Source of the DNA: Lewinellaceae bacterium
GTDB taxonomy: Bacteria > Bacteroidota > Bacteroidia > Chitinophagales > Saprospiraceae
DNA: 64,000 bases
Direction: 5' to 3'
Assembly (NCBI GenBank): GCA_020636275.1
Contig: JACJYD010000001.1
Span: 1,054,001 to 1,118,000 of the forward strand
Part shown: piece by piece, positions 1-8,693 of the stretch
How the letters are laid out: each line of letters opens with the position of its first letter
Position numbering within the stretch: the stretch's first letter is position 1
Program-made: the position numbers and the translations under genes
The notes under the pieces: model-generated
What the model was told of the DNA's origin: nothing
The model's database searches: none
Seen by the model: the letters and a program-made list of their open reading frames with translations, nothing else

Positions 1-622
1 CGTATTGGGTCACGCCGAGGGCATTGTATTTATTCCAATCTTCTTTTTTCGAATAATTGGGGATCATCATCCCGTTGGTCACCACTACGCGCGGGGCGTC
101 GGGGTGCGAGGGGAAGAGCCCGAGGGGGTGGCCGGAGTAAAGAACGAGTGTCTGGTGATCGGTCATTTCGGCCAGGTACTTCATGGTGAGGCGGTACTGG
201 GCCCAGTTTTGGAACACTGCGCCGTTGCCTCCGTAGGTGATCAGTTCGTGGGGGTGTTTGGCCACCTTGGGGTCGAGGTTGTTCTGGATCATCACCTGGA
301 TGGCGGCCGCCTGTTTGGAGCGGTGCGGGTAGTCGGTAATGGGCCGGGCGAACATGGGGTAATCGGGCCGGAAGCGGTGCATATAGATGCGGCCGTAGTG
401 TTCGAGTTCTTCGGCAAATTCCGGGGCCAGCACGGCGTGGTGGTCGGGATGGAAATAGCGAAGGGCGTTGCGAACGGCCAGTTTTTTCTCCTTGTCGCTC
501 AGCACCTCGTCGATATTTCGCTTGGGGGCGTGGCTGACGTTGGGATCGAAGGGTTTGGGGGCGGGTAATTCAGCAGGAATGCCCTCCAGGATGGCAGCTT
601 GGAAGGAAGTCAGGGCTTTCAT
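1..622 (-). CDS. hutU: Urocanate hydratase (urocanase), N-terminal part, cut by window edge
   Basis: Urocanase turns urocanate into imidazolonepropionate in cytoplasmic histidine breakdown and uses tightly bound NAD+. Translating the minus strand by hand from ATG at 620-622 gives 207 residues, starting MKALTSFQAAILEG, with no stop before the edge. The family hallmarks YGGNGAVFQNWAQYR, LVLYSGHPLGLFPS and TNGMMIPNYS follow in order, all in the N-terminal NAD-binding half. The stretch before the first hallmark is long, as in the longer urocanases of Bacteroidota. An intrinsic terminator (643-671) separates it from the upstream spt gene, so it is probably a separate unit with its promoter in or just before that hairpin. 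Other hut genes, if linked, lie beyond the left edge. Confidence 0.93.
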   Translation of the reverse strand, partial: MKALTSFQAAILEGIPAELPAPKPFDPNVSHAPKRNIDEVLSDKEKKLAVRNALRYFHPDHHAVLAPEFAEELEHYGRIYMHRFRPDYPMFARPITDYPHRSKQAAAIQVMIQNNLDPKVAKHPHELITYGGNGAVFQNWAQYRLTMKYLAEMTDHQTLVLYSGHPLGLFPSHPDAPRVVVTNGMMIPNYSKKEDWNKYNALGVTQY

Positions 623-642
623 AAGATCAACGTTTATAAAAC

Positions 643-671
643 AAAAACACCTGCCGGGGGCAGGTGTTTTT
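643..671 (-). terminator. Intrinsic terminator after serine palmitoyltransferase
   Basis: The arms aaaaacacctgcc and ggcaggtgttttt are perfect 13-base complements around a 3-base loop. They give a GC stem with A and T tracts on opposite sides, so it could act in both directions. It starts 12 bases after the spt stop codon. Confidence 0.85.
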
Positions 672-682
672 CTCTATATGAA

Positions 683-1930
683 TTACTGCGCCAGCATTTT
701 GCTGGCAGCGGCGTAGGTGCCGTCGTCGAGTTTCCGCCGGGCCTCCTTGAACGCGTGGATCGTCTCGTCGATATCCTGCTTGGTATGCACAGCCGTAGGA
801 ATGATCCGGAGGATCATCGTGCCTTTCGGAATGATCGGATAGATCACGATGGAGCAAAAGATCCCGAAATTTTCTCTCAGATCGTTTACCAGCACCCCGG
901 CTACCAGCGGTTCGTCGGCCCTGAGGTAGACGGGCGTCACCGGGGTAGTGGTATCGCCGATGTCGAAGCCGGCTTCACGGAGTTTGGCTTGCAGGTAATT
1001 GACGTTCTCCCAGAGCTTGGCTTTCAGCTCAGGTTTGGAACGCAGCAGGTCCAGGCGCTTGAGGTTGCCGATCACCAGCGGCATAGGCAGTGATTTGGCG
1101 TAGACCTGGGAGCGCATATTGTAGCGCAGGAAGCGAATGATCTCCGGATCCCCGGCGATAAAGGCGCCGATGGAGGCCATCGATTTGGCGAAGGTAGAGA
1201 AATACAGGTCGATATCTTCCTGTACGCCTTGCTCTTCGGCAGTACCGGCGCCGGTTGCTCCTAGTGCGCCGAAACCGTGTGCGTCGTCGATGAGCAGGCG
1301 GAAGTTGAATTTTTCTTTCATCGCAACGATCTCGCGGAGTTTACCCTGGTCGCCGCGCATGCCGAATACGCCTTCGGAGATCACGAGGATGCCCCCTCCG
1401 GACTTCTCGACCAGTTTGGTGGCGCGGATCAGGTTCTTCTCGAGGCTTTCCATATCGTTGTGTTCGAAAGCAAACCGGTGGCCGGGGTGCATCCGAACGC
1501 CGTCCACGATGCAGGCATGGCTTTCGGCGTCGTAGACTACGACGTCGCGACGGTCGAGCAACGAATCGATGGCCGACATAATTCCCTGATAGCCGAAATT
1601 CAACAAGTATGCGGCTTCCTTACCGACAAATTCGGCGAGTTCCTGCTCGAGTTGCAGGTGGTATTTGGTGGTGCCCGACATCATACGGGCGCCCATCGGA
1701 TAGGCCAGGCCCCATTCAGCTGCGGCATCGGCGTCGGCCTTCCGGACTTCCGGATGGTTAGCCAGCCCCAGGTAGTTGTTGATGCTCCAGCAAATCACAT
1801 TTTTTCCCTGAAAATACATCCGGTTGCTCAGTTCACCTTCCAGCTCGGGAAAGGCGTAGTAACCATCTGCGATATCGGCCCATTTGCCAATGGGCCCCAT
1901 GTTCTTCTTGATCTTATCAAACAAATCCAT
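683..1930 (-). CDS. spt: Serine palmitoyltransferase-like alpha-oxoamine synthase
   Basis: This PLP enzyme of the alpha-oxoamine synthase family joins an acyl-CoA to an amino acid. In Bacteroidota, proteins of this form (about 395-415 residues) make 3-ketosphinganine from serine and palmitoyl-CoA, the first step of membrane sphingolipids. The 415-residue product has the substrate-loop region NNYLGLANHPEV, the cofactor-binding IDDAHGFGALG and the Schiff-base lysine in STFAKSMASIG. No signal peptide is seen. ATG at 1930 is the only sensible start, with a TACCTTTG promoter element 33 bases upstream. It is followed by a terminator, so it is probably monocistronic. Glycine C-acetyltransferase or 8-amino-7-oxononanoate synthase are the close alternatives. 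The GTTKYHLQLEQELAEF and PYPMGAR-like segments and the family context favour SPT. Confidence 0.82.
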   Translation of the reverse strand: MDLFDKIKKNMGPIGKWADIADGYYAFPELEGELSNRMYFQGKNVICWSINNYLGLANHPEVRKADADAAAEWGLAYPMGARMMSGTTKYHLQLEQELAEFVGKEAAYLLNFGYQGIMSAIDSLLDRRDVVVYDAESHACIVDGVRMHPGHRFAFEHNDMESLEKNLIRATKLVEKSGGGILVISEGVFGMRGDQGKLREIVAMKEKFNFRLLIDDAHGFGALGATGAGTAEEQGVQEDIDLYFSTFAKSMASIGAFIAGDPEIIRFLRYNMRSQVYAKSLPMPLVIGNLKRLDLLRSKPELKAKLWENVNYLQAKLREAGFDIGDTTTPVTPVYLRADEPLVAGVLVNDLRENFGIFCSIVIYPIIPKGTMILRIIPTAVHTKQDIDETIHAFKEARRKLDDGTYAAASKMLAQ

Positions 1931-1962
1931 GTCAATGCTTTTTTGTGATTCTGATGACCCGG

Positions 1963-1970
1963 CAAAGGTA
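1963..1970 (-). promoter_or_regulatory. Bacteroidota-type -7 promoter element for spt
   Basis: The minus strand reads TACCTTTG, matching TAnnTTTG, 33 bases before the spt ATG. I see no well-spaced TTG at -33, so this is a partial match. Confidence 0.5.
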
Positions 1971-2020
1971 AGGAACTGATTGCAATAATTCAGGAGTTAC
2001 GCAAAACGCGTATTCAAAGA

Positions 2021-2069
2021 TTTTTAAAAGCAAAGTCGCCGCCGCAAGCGGCGACTTTGCTTTTAAAAA
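2021..2069. repeat. Perfect inverted repeat (22-bp arms) between divergent genes
   Basis: Arms 2021-2042 and 2048-2069 are exact complements around the loop cgcaa. The outer part is A/T-rich and the inner part is GTCGCCGC. It lies between the starts of spt and the amylase, which diverge, so it cannot be a simple terminator for either. The next palindrome shares its last five A residues. Confidence 0.85.
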
Positions 2070-2110
2070 TGACTATTTCGGCGCCTGCAGGCGCCGAAAT
2101 AGTCATTTTT
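2065..2110. repeat. Second back-to-back perfect palindrome (21-bp arms)
   Basis: Arms 2065-2085 and 2090-2110 are exact complements around tgca, which is itself palindromic, so the whole 46 bases are a continuous palindrome with core GGCGCCTGCAGGCGCC. It ends 106 bases before the amylase start. Confidence 0.85.
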
Positions 2111-2216
2111 ATAGTATTTTTTCACGTATTTGCGTCCTATAAGCTGGACACACAGGCTGTGGCCCTTTACCGGAATTTTGAGTTATTATTGTGGTAAGAT
2201 TACATACAAAACTTTC

Positions 2217-3749
2217 ATGCGAACGATCCTGCTTCTGCCGATCCTGCTCTTTCTGGCTTGTTCGAAGGATACTCCTCCCCAGTCCGGATCTTCCCGGGTA
2301 TTCTATGAGATCTTCCTGCGTTCGTTCTCCGATTCCGACGGCGATGGGATCGGCGATATCCGTGGGCTGATCGAAAAGCTGGATTACCTGGAAGAACTGG
2401 GCGTCGGCGGGATCTGGCTCATGCCGGTCCACCCCTCCAAATCCTATCACAAATACGACGTGATGGACTATTACGGCATCGATCCCGAATACGGGACTAT
2501 GGCCGATTTCAGGGAACTGCTCGCCGAAGCCCATCGCCGGGATATGCAGGTCATCATCGATTTAGTGCTGAACCACACCGACGACGAGCACCCCTGGTTC
2601 CAGGCTGCGTTGGATGGTCCGGAAAGTCCCTTTCGTTCTTTCTACGTGTGGGCCGATCCCGATACCATAACAGAGGAAAGGCATTTGTGGCATCAGCAAC
2701 CAGCCGATGGGGATAAGAAGAACCAAACGAACGAGTACTTCTATGGTTTTTTCTGGAAAGGAATGCCCGACCTGAACTACGACTACCCCCCGGTTCGGGA
2801 TTCGCTGATCCGGATCGGGAAATATTGGTTGGAAAATGTCGGAGTTGACGGTTTCCGGCTCGACGGCGCGCTTTTCATCTATCCCTACTACCACAGCCGT
2901 CGGGACGAATATCTGCCCAAAACCATTGCGTGGTGGACCGATTTTCACCGGGAGATGGAGGCGGTGCACCCCAATACCTTCCTGGTGGGGGAAGTCTGGC
3001 AATCCGATTCCGTGCTGCTTTCCTTTCTGTCCAGCGGGCTGGACGCCGCCTTTCACTTCGACCTGAGCAGGGCCATCCTTCAAACGGTAAAGGCCGGGTA
3101 CGATACCTTGGGCCTGGCCCGGTTGGACGCGGATTATCAGACGCAATTCGGGCTGTACAGCTTTGCAAATCCGCAACGGACCGATGCCCTCTTTCTCACC
3201 AACCACGACCAGGACCGCCTGCGCAGCGAGTTGGACGGCAACTGGGACCAGGCGAAAATGGCCGCGGCACTGTTGCTGACCCTCCCCGGAACCCCTTTCA
3301 TCTACTACGGAGAAGAACTCGGCATGCTTGGAAAAAAGCCGGATGAGCGGATCCGGGAACCCTTTCCCTGGGGGCAGGGACCGGGGCAGACCTCCTGGGA
3401 GCCCGTCGAATACAATACCCCGGAAAATACGCCTCCGCTCTCCCTTCAAAAAAAGGACGAGCATTCTCTTTGGAACCACTACCGCCGCCTGATCCATTTT
3501 CGGAACGAGCAACCGGTCATGGAGGAGGGGCGTATCCAGCCCTTTGATGCGGCATTGCCCGATGGGACCTTGGGATTTTACCGCCAGGATCAGGACCGGC
3601 GCCTGCTGGTGTTACATCAGTTGGGAGCCTCGAAAGCGGTGATCTTTACCGGTACGGACCGGCGCCTGCTATTTAGTACCGATCCGGAAACCATCCTGAC
3701 CGGCGATACCCTGCGGCTGATGCCCTATTCAACCGCTGTGCTGGAATAA
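2217..3749 (+). CDS. GH13 alpha-amylase family lipoprotein
   Basis: This 510-residue glycoside hydrolase family 13 enzyme should cleave alpha-glucosidic bonds outside the cytoplasm. ATG at 2217 gives a classical lipoprotein signal (MRTILLLPILLFLAC, Cys15), whereas longer in-frame starts place 29 extra residues in front of it. The barrel begins at about residue 28 (VFYEIFLRSFSDSDGDGIGD). Catalytic positions are all visible: nucleophile Asp216 in DGFRLDG, acid/base Glu259 in VGEVWQ and stabiliser Asp331 in LTNHDQDR. The substrate-loop motif DLVLNH is at about 115-120. The C-terminal 90 residues form the usual small beta domain. The NHDQ form resembles oligo-1,6-glucosidase/trehalose-synthase relatives, so exact specificity is open. 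No SusC/SusD pair is adjacent, so it is not part of a visible polysaccharide utilisation locus. crtY follows 24 bases later. Confidence 0.9.
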   Translation: MRTILLLPILLFLACSKDTPPQSGSSRVFYEIFLRSFSDSDGDGIGDIRGLIEKLDYLEELGVGGIWLMPVHPSKSYHKYDVMDYYGIDPEYGTMADFRELLAEAHRRDMQVIIDLVLNHTDDEHPWFQAALDGPESPFRSFYVWADPDTITEERHLWHQQPADGDKKNQTNEYFYGFFWKGMPDLNYDYPPVRDSLIRIGKYWLENVGVDGFRLDGALFIYPYYHSRRDEYLPKTIAWWTDFHREMEAVHPNTFLVGEVWQSDSVLLSFLSSGLDAAFHFDLSRAILQTVKAGYDTLGLARLDADYQTQFGLYSFANPQRTDALFLTNHDQDRLRSELDGNWDQAKMAAALLLTLPGTPFIYYGEELGMLGKKPDERIREPFPWGQGPGQTSWEPVEYNTPENTPPLSLQKKDEHSLWNHYRRLIHFRNEQPVMEEGRIQPFDAALPDGTLGFYRQDQDRRLLVLHQLGASKAVIFTGTDRRLLFSTDPETILTGDTLRLMPYSTAVLE

Positions 3750-3773
3750 ACCAATTCATCCGGGCGCTGTTCT

Positions 3774-4955
3774 ATGCGGGATATGGAGCAAACCTACGAT
3801 TTCATTCTGATCGGCGGAGGTCTGGCCGGCCAAAGCCTGGCCTGGCAGCTTTTACAGGGCCCGTTGCGCGGCAGTCGGATAGCCTTGATCGACCTGGCCC
3901 CTAAATCCAGCAACGACCGGACCTGGTGTTTTTGGGAAAAAGATCCGGGGCCTTTCGATCACCTCGTCTGCCGGCGCTGGAACAGGCTTCAGTTCCTCAG
4001 CCCCTCTTTTTCCAAATCTCTCGATATTTCCCCCTACACCTATAAGATGATCCGGGGCGCCGATTTTTATCAATTCATGGAAACGGAACTGGCGGGTGCA
4101 CCCCGGCTGGATCGTTTTTACGGCCGGGTAAAGAAATGGGAAACCCTGGCCGACCAGGTACTGGTAACCCTGGAGGATGGTCGCCAGATCAGGGGCAGTT
4201 GGGGTTTCAGCAGCCTGCAGGCCCGGCCCGTCGACAAGGAGCGATACCACTATCTGGACCAGCATTTCAAGGGCTGGGTGATCCGGACGGATACCCCGGC
4301 TTTCGACCCATCTGCGGCCACTTTTATGGATTTCCGGGTGCCGCAGGACAAGGGGGTATCGTTTTTGTATGCGCTTCCACTCGACGCCCACAGGGCCCTG
4401 GTAGAGATCACTTTTTTTTCAAACCGGTTATTTACCAGCGAGGAATACGACGAAATGCTACGGGCCTTGATCCCCGAATTTGTGACCCCGGCGCAGTACG
4501 TGATTGAACACGAGGAGATCGGTGCGATCCCGATGACGGATTTTCCTTTCCCCCGTTCCGAAGGGCGGGTAATTTTCATCGGGACAGCCGGTGGACATAC
4601 AAAACCTTCGTCGGGCTACACTTTTTGGCGCTTGCAGAAAAACCTGATAAAATTGGCAAACCAACTGGAAAGAACGGGGTCGCCCTTCCCCTTGCCCCGG
4701 ATCGCTCCGGCCCGGTTCGGCTTGTTCGACAGCACGCTCCTGAACGTGCTCGACAGCGGCGCCCTCTCGGCAGGCGATCTCTTTGCCGACCTTTTCCGCC
4801 ATAATCCACCGGCCCGGGTACTGCGGTTCCTCAACGAGGAGACTTCCTGGCTGGAGGATCTGCGAATTATGGGGTCGGTGCCTACCTACCCTTTTCTCAA
4901 GGCTTTCCTGGCGGAACTGGCCAGAATTACCGGAGCCAATCGCGAATCCGTTTGA
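3774..4955 (+). CDS. crtY: Lycopene beta-cyclase
   Basis: This flavoprotein cyclises the ends of lycopene to beta-carotene, a step towards the yellow-orange carotenoids of many Bacteroidota. The 393-residue product starts with a dinucleotide-binding motif (DFILIGGGLAGQSLAW), then has the family signature NDRTWCFWE at about residues 45-53 and a C-terminal TKPSSGYTFWR that normally packs on the cofactor. ATG at 3783 (MEQTYDF) is an equally good start, and neither has a clear ribosome site. No other carotenoid genes are near. It lies 24 bases after the amylase, so the two could be co-transcribed by position only. Its last 29 bases overlap the convergent aminotransferase gene. Confidence 0.9.
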   Translation: MRDMEQTYDFILIGGGLAGQSLAWQLLQGPLRGSRIALIDLAPKSSNDRTWCFWEKDPGPFDHLVCRRWNRLQFLSPSFSKSLDISPYTYKMIRGADFYQFMETELAGAPRLDRFYGRVKKWETLADQVLVTLEDGRQIRGSWGFSSLQARPVDKERYHYLDQHFKGWVIRTDTPAFDPSAATFMDFRVPQDKGVSFLYALPLDAHRALVEITFFSNRLFTSEEYDEMLRALIPEFVTPAQYVIEHEEIGAIPMTDFPFPRSEGRVIFIGTAGGHTKPSSGYTFWRLQKNLIKLANQLERTGSPFPLPRIAPARFGLFDSTLLNVLDSGALSAGDLFADLFRHNPPARVLRFLNEETSWLEDLRIMGSVPTYPFLKAFLAELARITGANRESV

Positions 4956-6213
4956 ACGCCTCCAGCATGCGCGGGGCGCACTCCCGCACAAATGCCGCGT
5001 CGAGGGTTTTGTCGGCGTATTTGCCAAAGGCCAGTTCGAGCGCCAGTTCGCCGTCGAAGTCGACGTAGGAAAGTCGGGCTGTCAGTTCTTCATTCGGCCT
5101 GCCGAAGTCGAGGCTGGGCAGGAGGGCGACGCCGGTATCCTGGAGCAGCCGTTCGCACATGATCTGGCTATTGTGGATACCTTTGCTGAGCAGCCGGTCG
5201 CGGTAGCGGGCGAAATTGGGGAACAGGTAGAAGCCGCCCTGCGGTTTGGGGGCGAATATCCCCATTTCGTGGAGCTCATTGTGGAAGTATTTTCCAAGGA
5301 TGCGCAGGATCCTCCGGGCCTGGTGCAGGTAGGCGTCGATCTCCGGATCTTCTTTAAAGGCCGCCACCGCGGCATACTGGATAGGCGCGCTTGTAGCCGT
5401 GAACGTTTCGCTGGCCACCACGGCCATGGCGTCCAGAAGCCAGCGCATGCTTTTGGGGAAGGAGAACATGCCCAGCCGCCAGCCGCCGGCGCCGCACCAC
5501 TTGGACAAACCGCTGCTGATGATGGTGCCTTCGGGGTAAAAACGGGCTATGGATACGTGTTGCCCCAGGTGGTGGAGTTCGCCGTAAATCTCATCCGACA
5601 GGAGGATCACCTTGTATTTGCGCGCAATTTCGGCGATCTCTTTCAGTTGGTCGATCGAATAGGTGGCGCCGGTGGGATTGGAAGGGTAGTTGAGCACAAC
5701 GATGCGGGGCCGGTCGGGATCGAGCAGGCAAATGGATTCCAGTTCTTCCGGGGTAAGCCGCCAATCGTCTTCTGCATGGGTCTTGACCCAGTTGACCCTG
5801 CGGCCCACGATCAGTGCCTGTGGGTAGTAAGACACCCAGCTGGGCGTAGGGATCACCAGGTCGCCGTAATAGACCAGTTGGAGGATAAAAAGGAGCTCCT
5901 TGGATCCCGGCCCGACCAGGATGTCCTCCGGGCTGAAAGAAAGGCCTTGCTTCCGCTCCCAGAAGTGGGAGATGGCCTCCCGCAATTCATAAAGCCCTTT
6001 CACGGCAAGGTAGTCTTTTCGCCAGGCATTTTCGCGGAGGGTCTCCACGACCGGCCGCGGCACGGGGAAGGGCGACTGTCCGAAACCCAGGTGGAAGACT
6101 TCTCTCCCTTCCGCCTTTAATGCTTTACATTTCTCATTGATCGCCAGGGTGGCCGAAGGGGTGAGGCCCCTGATATTCAAGTTGAGATCAACTCTGACCG
6201 TATTTTTTTCCAT
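4927..6213 (-). CDS. PLP-dependent class I aminotransferase
   Basis: A fold-type I aminotransferase of 428 residues, likely acting on aspartate, aromatic or related amino acids in the cytoplasm. It shows the substrate/PLP landmarks VLNYPSNPTGATY, LLSDEIYGELHH and the Schiff-base lysine in SSGLSKWCGAGGWRLG. I chose the ATG at 6211-6213 (MEKNTVRVDLNLNIRGL) because the family starts here, and an upstream in-frame start adds 16 unrelated residues. The stop lies inside the end of crtY (29-base convergent overlap). The WCGAGGWRLG variant is common in a Bacteroidota/Chloroflexi branch of the family. No substrate can be read from context. Confidence 0.88.
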   Translation of the reverse strand: MEKNTVRVDLNLNIRGLTPSATLAINEKCKALKAEGREVFHLGFGQSPFPVPRPVVETLRENAWRKDYLAVKGLYELREAISHFWERKQGLSFSPEDILVGPGSKELLFILQLVYYGDLVIPTPSWVSYYPQALIVGRRVNWVKTHAEDDWRLTPEELESICLLDPDRPRIVVLNYPSNPTGATYSIDQLKEIAEIARKYKVILLSDEIYGELHHLGQHVSIARFYPEGTIISSGLSKWCGAGGWRLGMFSFPKSMRWLLDAMAVVASETFTATSAPIQYAAVAAFKEDPEIDAYLHQARRILRILGKYFHNELHEMGIFAPKPQGGFYLFPNFARYRDRLLSKGIHNSQIMCERLLQDTGVALLPSLDFGRPNEELTARLSYVDFDGELALELAFGKYADKTLDAAFVRECAPRMLEAFKRIRDWLR

Positions 6214-6338
6214 CGTGGATAAGTTACAAAAAATGCGCTGGCCGGGCAAACAATTTCCCAATTCTAAACCTTTCCAACCATGAAAGACCGGAAACCCTCC
6301 TTTTCGTTAATTGCCGTGCCCGCATTGGAGGAGATTTC

Positions 6339-6346
6339 TACCTTTG
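6339..6346 (+). promoter_or_regulatory. TAnnTTTG promoter element for the T9SS cargo gene
   Basis: The plus strand reads TACCTTTG, 73 bases before the ATG. There is no well-spaced TTG upstream (the nearest is 25 bases away), so support is only the -7 match. Confidence 0.4.
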
Positions 6347-6418
6347 CGACGCAAATCATAATCCCAGGTACAGAAGGGGGCCAAAAGGTCCTCTTCTGTA
6401 TCCAACAAATGCTTTCTC

Positions 6419-7492
6419 ATGAAAAAGATCCTGATTCCGATTACAGGACTTGTACTCTCCGCCCTTGGAGTCCTGGCACAACCAACACTCATTGAAGACT
6501 TTGAATCCGGAAACCTGAACAACTGGACCATCCAGGATGGTCAGCCCCAAGTGGTGTCCGACCAGGTATATTCCGGTACCCAGTCCCTTCTGATGGCCGT
6601 TTCACCCGACGGACCTACGCTGTTGACCCACAATTCGTTCAGTGGGGCGTATGGCCGCTACCGGGTGTATTTCTTTTGCGAAGGCCCTTTCCCCGATTTT
6701 AATTTTTATTTCCAGTACCAGGGGGCGGCAGACTTCTACCAGGTTTCCTGTAAGCCGGAAGGTACGGACAATCCGGAACTGAGCCTGATCCGGAAGGAGG
6801 CTGGATTGGAGGAGGTCCTGGCCCAGGGAGGCGCTTCTTTCACTACGGGAGCCTGGAATGAGCTCGTCGTAGAGCGCGCTTGCGACCAGACCATCCGGGT
6901 TTTTATCAATGGGGCGGAACAGTTTTCCGTCGTTGACGCCGCCTTTCAGTTGCCCGGAAAGGTAGCCCTGGGCGCCTGGGCGGAAACCGTGTATGCCGAT
7001 GAACTGGGGTTTGAGCCTTTTTCCGCATCAGTACAGATCCTGGGCGATACGACGTTCTGTTACGACCCTACCATGCTGGAGGCTTCCGGTACATTTCCCC
7101 AATACTTGTGGAGTACCGGGTCCAAGCAAAAGAGCGTGGGAATCGCCGACCCCGGGACGGTATGGCTGCAAGTGACCGACGAAAACGGATGCCAGGCGGT
7201 AGATTCCGTGAAAGTGCTCACCTTTTGCCCGACCCGTTTCTACACGCCCAATATTTTCTCTCCCAATTTTGACGGGGTGAACGACCTGTTCCAGATCTTT
7301 CCGGAGAAACAGGTCTCCCTTTTCAACCTGAAGGTCTTCACCCGCTGGGGAGAACTGGTTTTCGAAACAAAAGACATCGGGCAAGGCTGGGACGGCACCT
7401 TCCGCGGAAGGATCGCGCCTCCCGACCTGTACCTCTGGGTTGCCCAACTGGATGAGTTCAACCTGAGCGGCAACGTGGTGTTGATCCGGTAG
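6419..7492 (+). CDS. Secreted protein with CHU_C type IX secretion sorting domain
   Basis: This 357-residue protein has a Sec signal (MKKILIPITGLVLSALGVLAQ). A laminin-G/concanavalin-like beta-sandwich (about 25-200, from IEDFESGNLNNWTI) is followed by an Ig-like segment ending in VTDENGCQAVDSVKV. The C-terminal 80-90 residues hold the gliding-associated CHU_C signature FYTPNIFSPNFDGVNDLF and FNRWGE-like VFTRWGELVFE. That domain directs export through the type IX secretion system and surface attachment in this phylum. It is shorter than most CHU_C proteins and lacks an obvious enzyme, so it may be an adhesin or carbohydrate binder. It abuts the convergent GNAT-like gene with no base between the two stop codons. 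porQ, a T9SS component, lies 9.5 kb away. Confidence 0.85.
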   Translation: MKKILIPITGLVLSALGVLAQPTLIEDFESGNLNNWTIQDGQPQVVSDQVYSGTQSLLMAVSPDGPTLLTHNSFSGAYGRYRVYFFCEGPFPDFNFYFQYQGAADFYQVSCKPEGTDNPELSLIRKEAGLEEVLAQGGASFTTGAWNELVVERACDQTIRVFINGAEQFSVVDAAFQLPGKVALGAWAETVYADELGFEPFSASVQILGDTTFCYDPTMLEASGTFPQYLWSTGSKQKSVGIADPGTVWLQVTDENGCQAVDSVKVLTFCPTRFYTPNIFSPNFDGVNDLFQIFPEKQVSLFNLKVFTRWGELVFETKDIGQGWDGTFRGRIAPPDLYLWVAQLDEFNLSGNVVLIR

Positions 7493-8632
7493 TTATAATT
7501 TTTGGGAAAATACCCTGCGGCGGCGAAATACCCTGGGGTCGTAATCTTTGAAAAGGGCCAGGGAGGCCTGGTTCTCTTCAATGATGGGGTTGATATATAT
7601 CTTTTTCACCCCTTTCCGCTTAAAGACGGGGACCATATTCCCAAAAATAATGGCATTCAGTCCTTTATTCCGCCATTCGTCGACAACCCCGATGAGGATC
7701 AGGTCGACGGTATCGTGGTAGCGGCGCCGCCATAGAATGTGGAGGAGCCCAAAAGGGAAAAGGCGGCCTTTGGCCCGGACCAAAGCCTTGGCGAAGGCGG
7801 GAATGATCACGCCATAACCGACCAGGTTGCCGTTGGGGTCTTCCAAAAGGGGCATGTATTCGGGCAGGAGAAAGGGAATATTCTGCTGGATGTAGTGGTG
7901 GATCTGGCGGTCGGAAACCGGAACGAAGGAAGGGAGGTCTTTGTAGGTGTCCAGCACGAGGGCGAATAATTCTCCAGCTCTTTTCTTCACCTCTTCGGTA
8001 TTGGAGACGTTGACCTGGCGGACCCCAAATTTTTTTTCTACGATGGGTTGCAGGCGTTGCAATTTTTCCGGGATCTCGGTCGGGACCTTTTCGATGACGA
8101 TTTCCAGGTAGTCGTAATGCTTTTCGTACCCGGCACGTTCCATATGCTCCCGGTAATAGGGAAAGTGAAAGGGCGCCCCCATAGCGCCCAGTTCGTCAAA
8201 ACCTTCAATGGTCATTCCCGCCGCCTCGAAGTTGGAGTAGCCCAGGGGACCTTTGATCAGGGTCGCGCCCTGGCTTTTAGCCCAATCCGAAGCTGCATTC
8301 AGGAGGTGCTGACTGATTGCCGGGTCGTCTTCAAATTCGAGCCAATTGAACCGGGCCTGTTTTTCTCCCCGCTTTTGGGTTTCGAGCTCGTTGATAAAAC
8401 AGCCGATCCGGCCCACCACCCGGCCATCCTTTTCAGCTACCCATAATTTTTGAATGCCATGGTCCAGCGCCGGATTTTTCTTCGGATCGAACTGGGCAAA
8501 CTCCATTTGCTTGACCGGAGGCACCCAGTAGGGATTTTTTTTATACAATCGATAGGGAAAATCGACAAAGGAGGTCAGATCATTTGCAGGATCGACCTCC
8601 CTGGTATGAAGTGCGGCCATAATGCATTTCAT
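7493..8632 (-). CDS. GNAT-fold N-acetyltransferase-like protein, copy 1
   Basis: The 379-residue product belongs to a Bacteroidota family usually described only as GNAT or YghO-like. It opens with the FVDFPYRLYKKNPYWVPP block and has an acetyltransferase-like core (KLWVAEKDGRVVGRIGCFIN) at about 65-85. A second half holds DLILIGVVDEWRNKGLNAIIF, resembling the acetyl-CoA-binding region. No signal peptide or membrane segment is present, so it should be cytoplasmic. MAALHTREV at 8620 is an alternative start that aligns better with the neighbouring paralogue (8739-9860). The two share this layout throughout and are clearly a tandem duplication. Substrate is unknown. Confidence 0.72.
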   Translation of the reverse strand: MKCIMAALHTREVDPANDLTSFVDFPYRLYKKNPYWVPPVKQMEFAQFDPKKNPALDHGIQKLWVAEKDGRVVGRIGCFINELETQKRGEKQARFNWLEFEDDPAISQHLLNAASDWAKSQGATLIKGPLGYSNFEAAGMTIEGFDELGAMGAPFHFPYYREHMERAGYEKHYDYLEIVIEKVPTEIPEKLQRLQPIVEKKFGVRQVNVSNTEEVKKRAGELFALVLDTYKDLPSFVPVSDRQIHHYIQQNIPFLLPEYMPLLEDPNGNLVGYGVIIPAFAKALVRAKGRLFPFGLLHILWRRRYHDTVDLILIGVVDEWRNKGLNAIIFGNMVPVFKRKGVKKIYINPIIEENQASLALFKDYDPRVFRRRRVFSQKL

Positions 8633-8693
8633 TTTTTTACAAGGACTGCAAAGATTTAGATTTTTTTTGAGAAAAAAAATCCCTCCAGGTTCA

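Noticed and set aside
5..568. A 187-residue open frame on the plus strand
   Set aside because: It is the shadow of hutU, whose minus-strand translation carries clear urocanase motifs.
4783..6120. A 445-residue plus-strand frame
   Set aside because: It lies antisense to the aminotransferase and contains no recognisable motif; the minus-strand protein has a complete PLP-enzyme pattern.
6280..6495. A 71-residue frame before the T9SS cargo gene
   Set aside because: It overlaps the signal peptide of the real gene, spans the promoter and has no coding signature.
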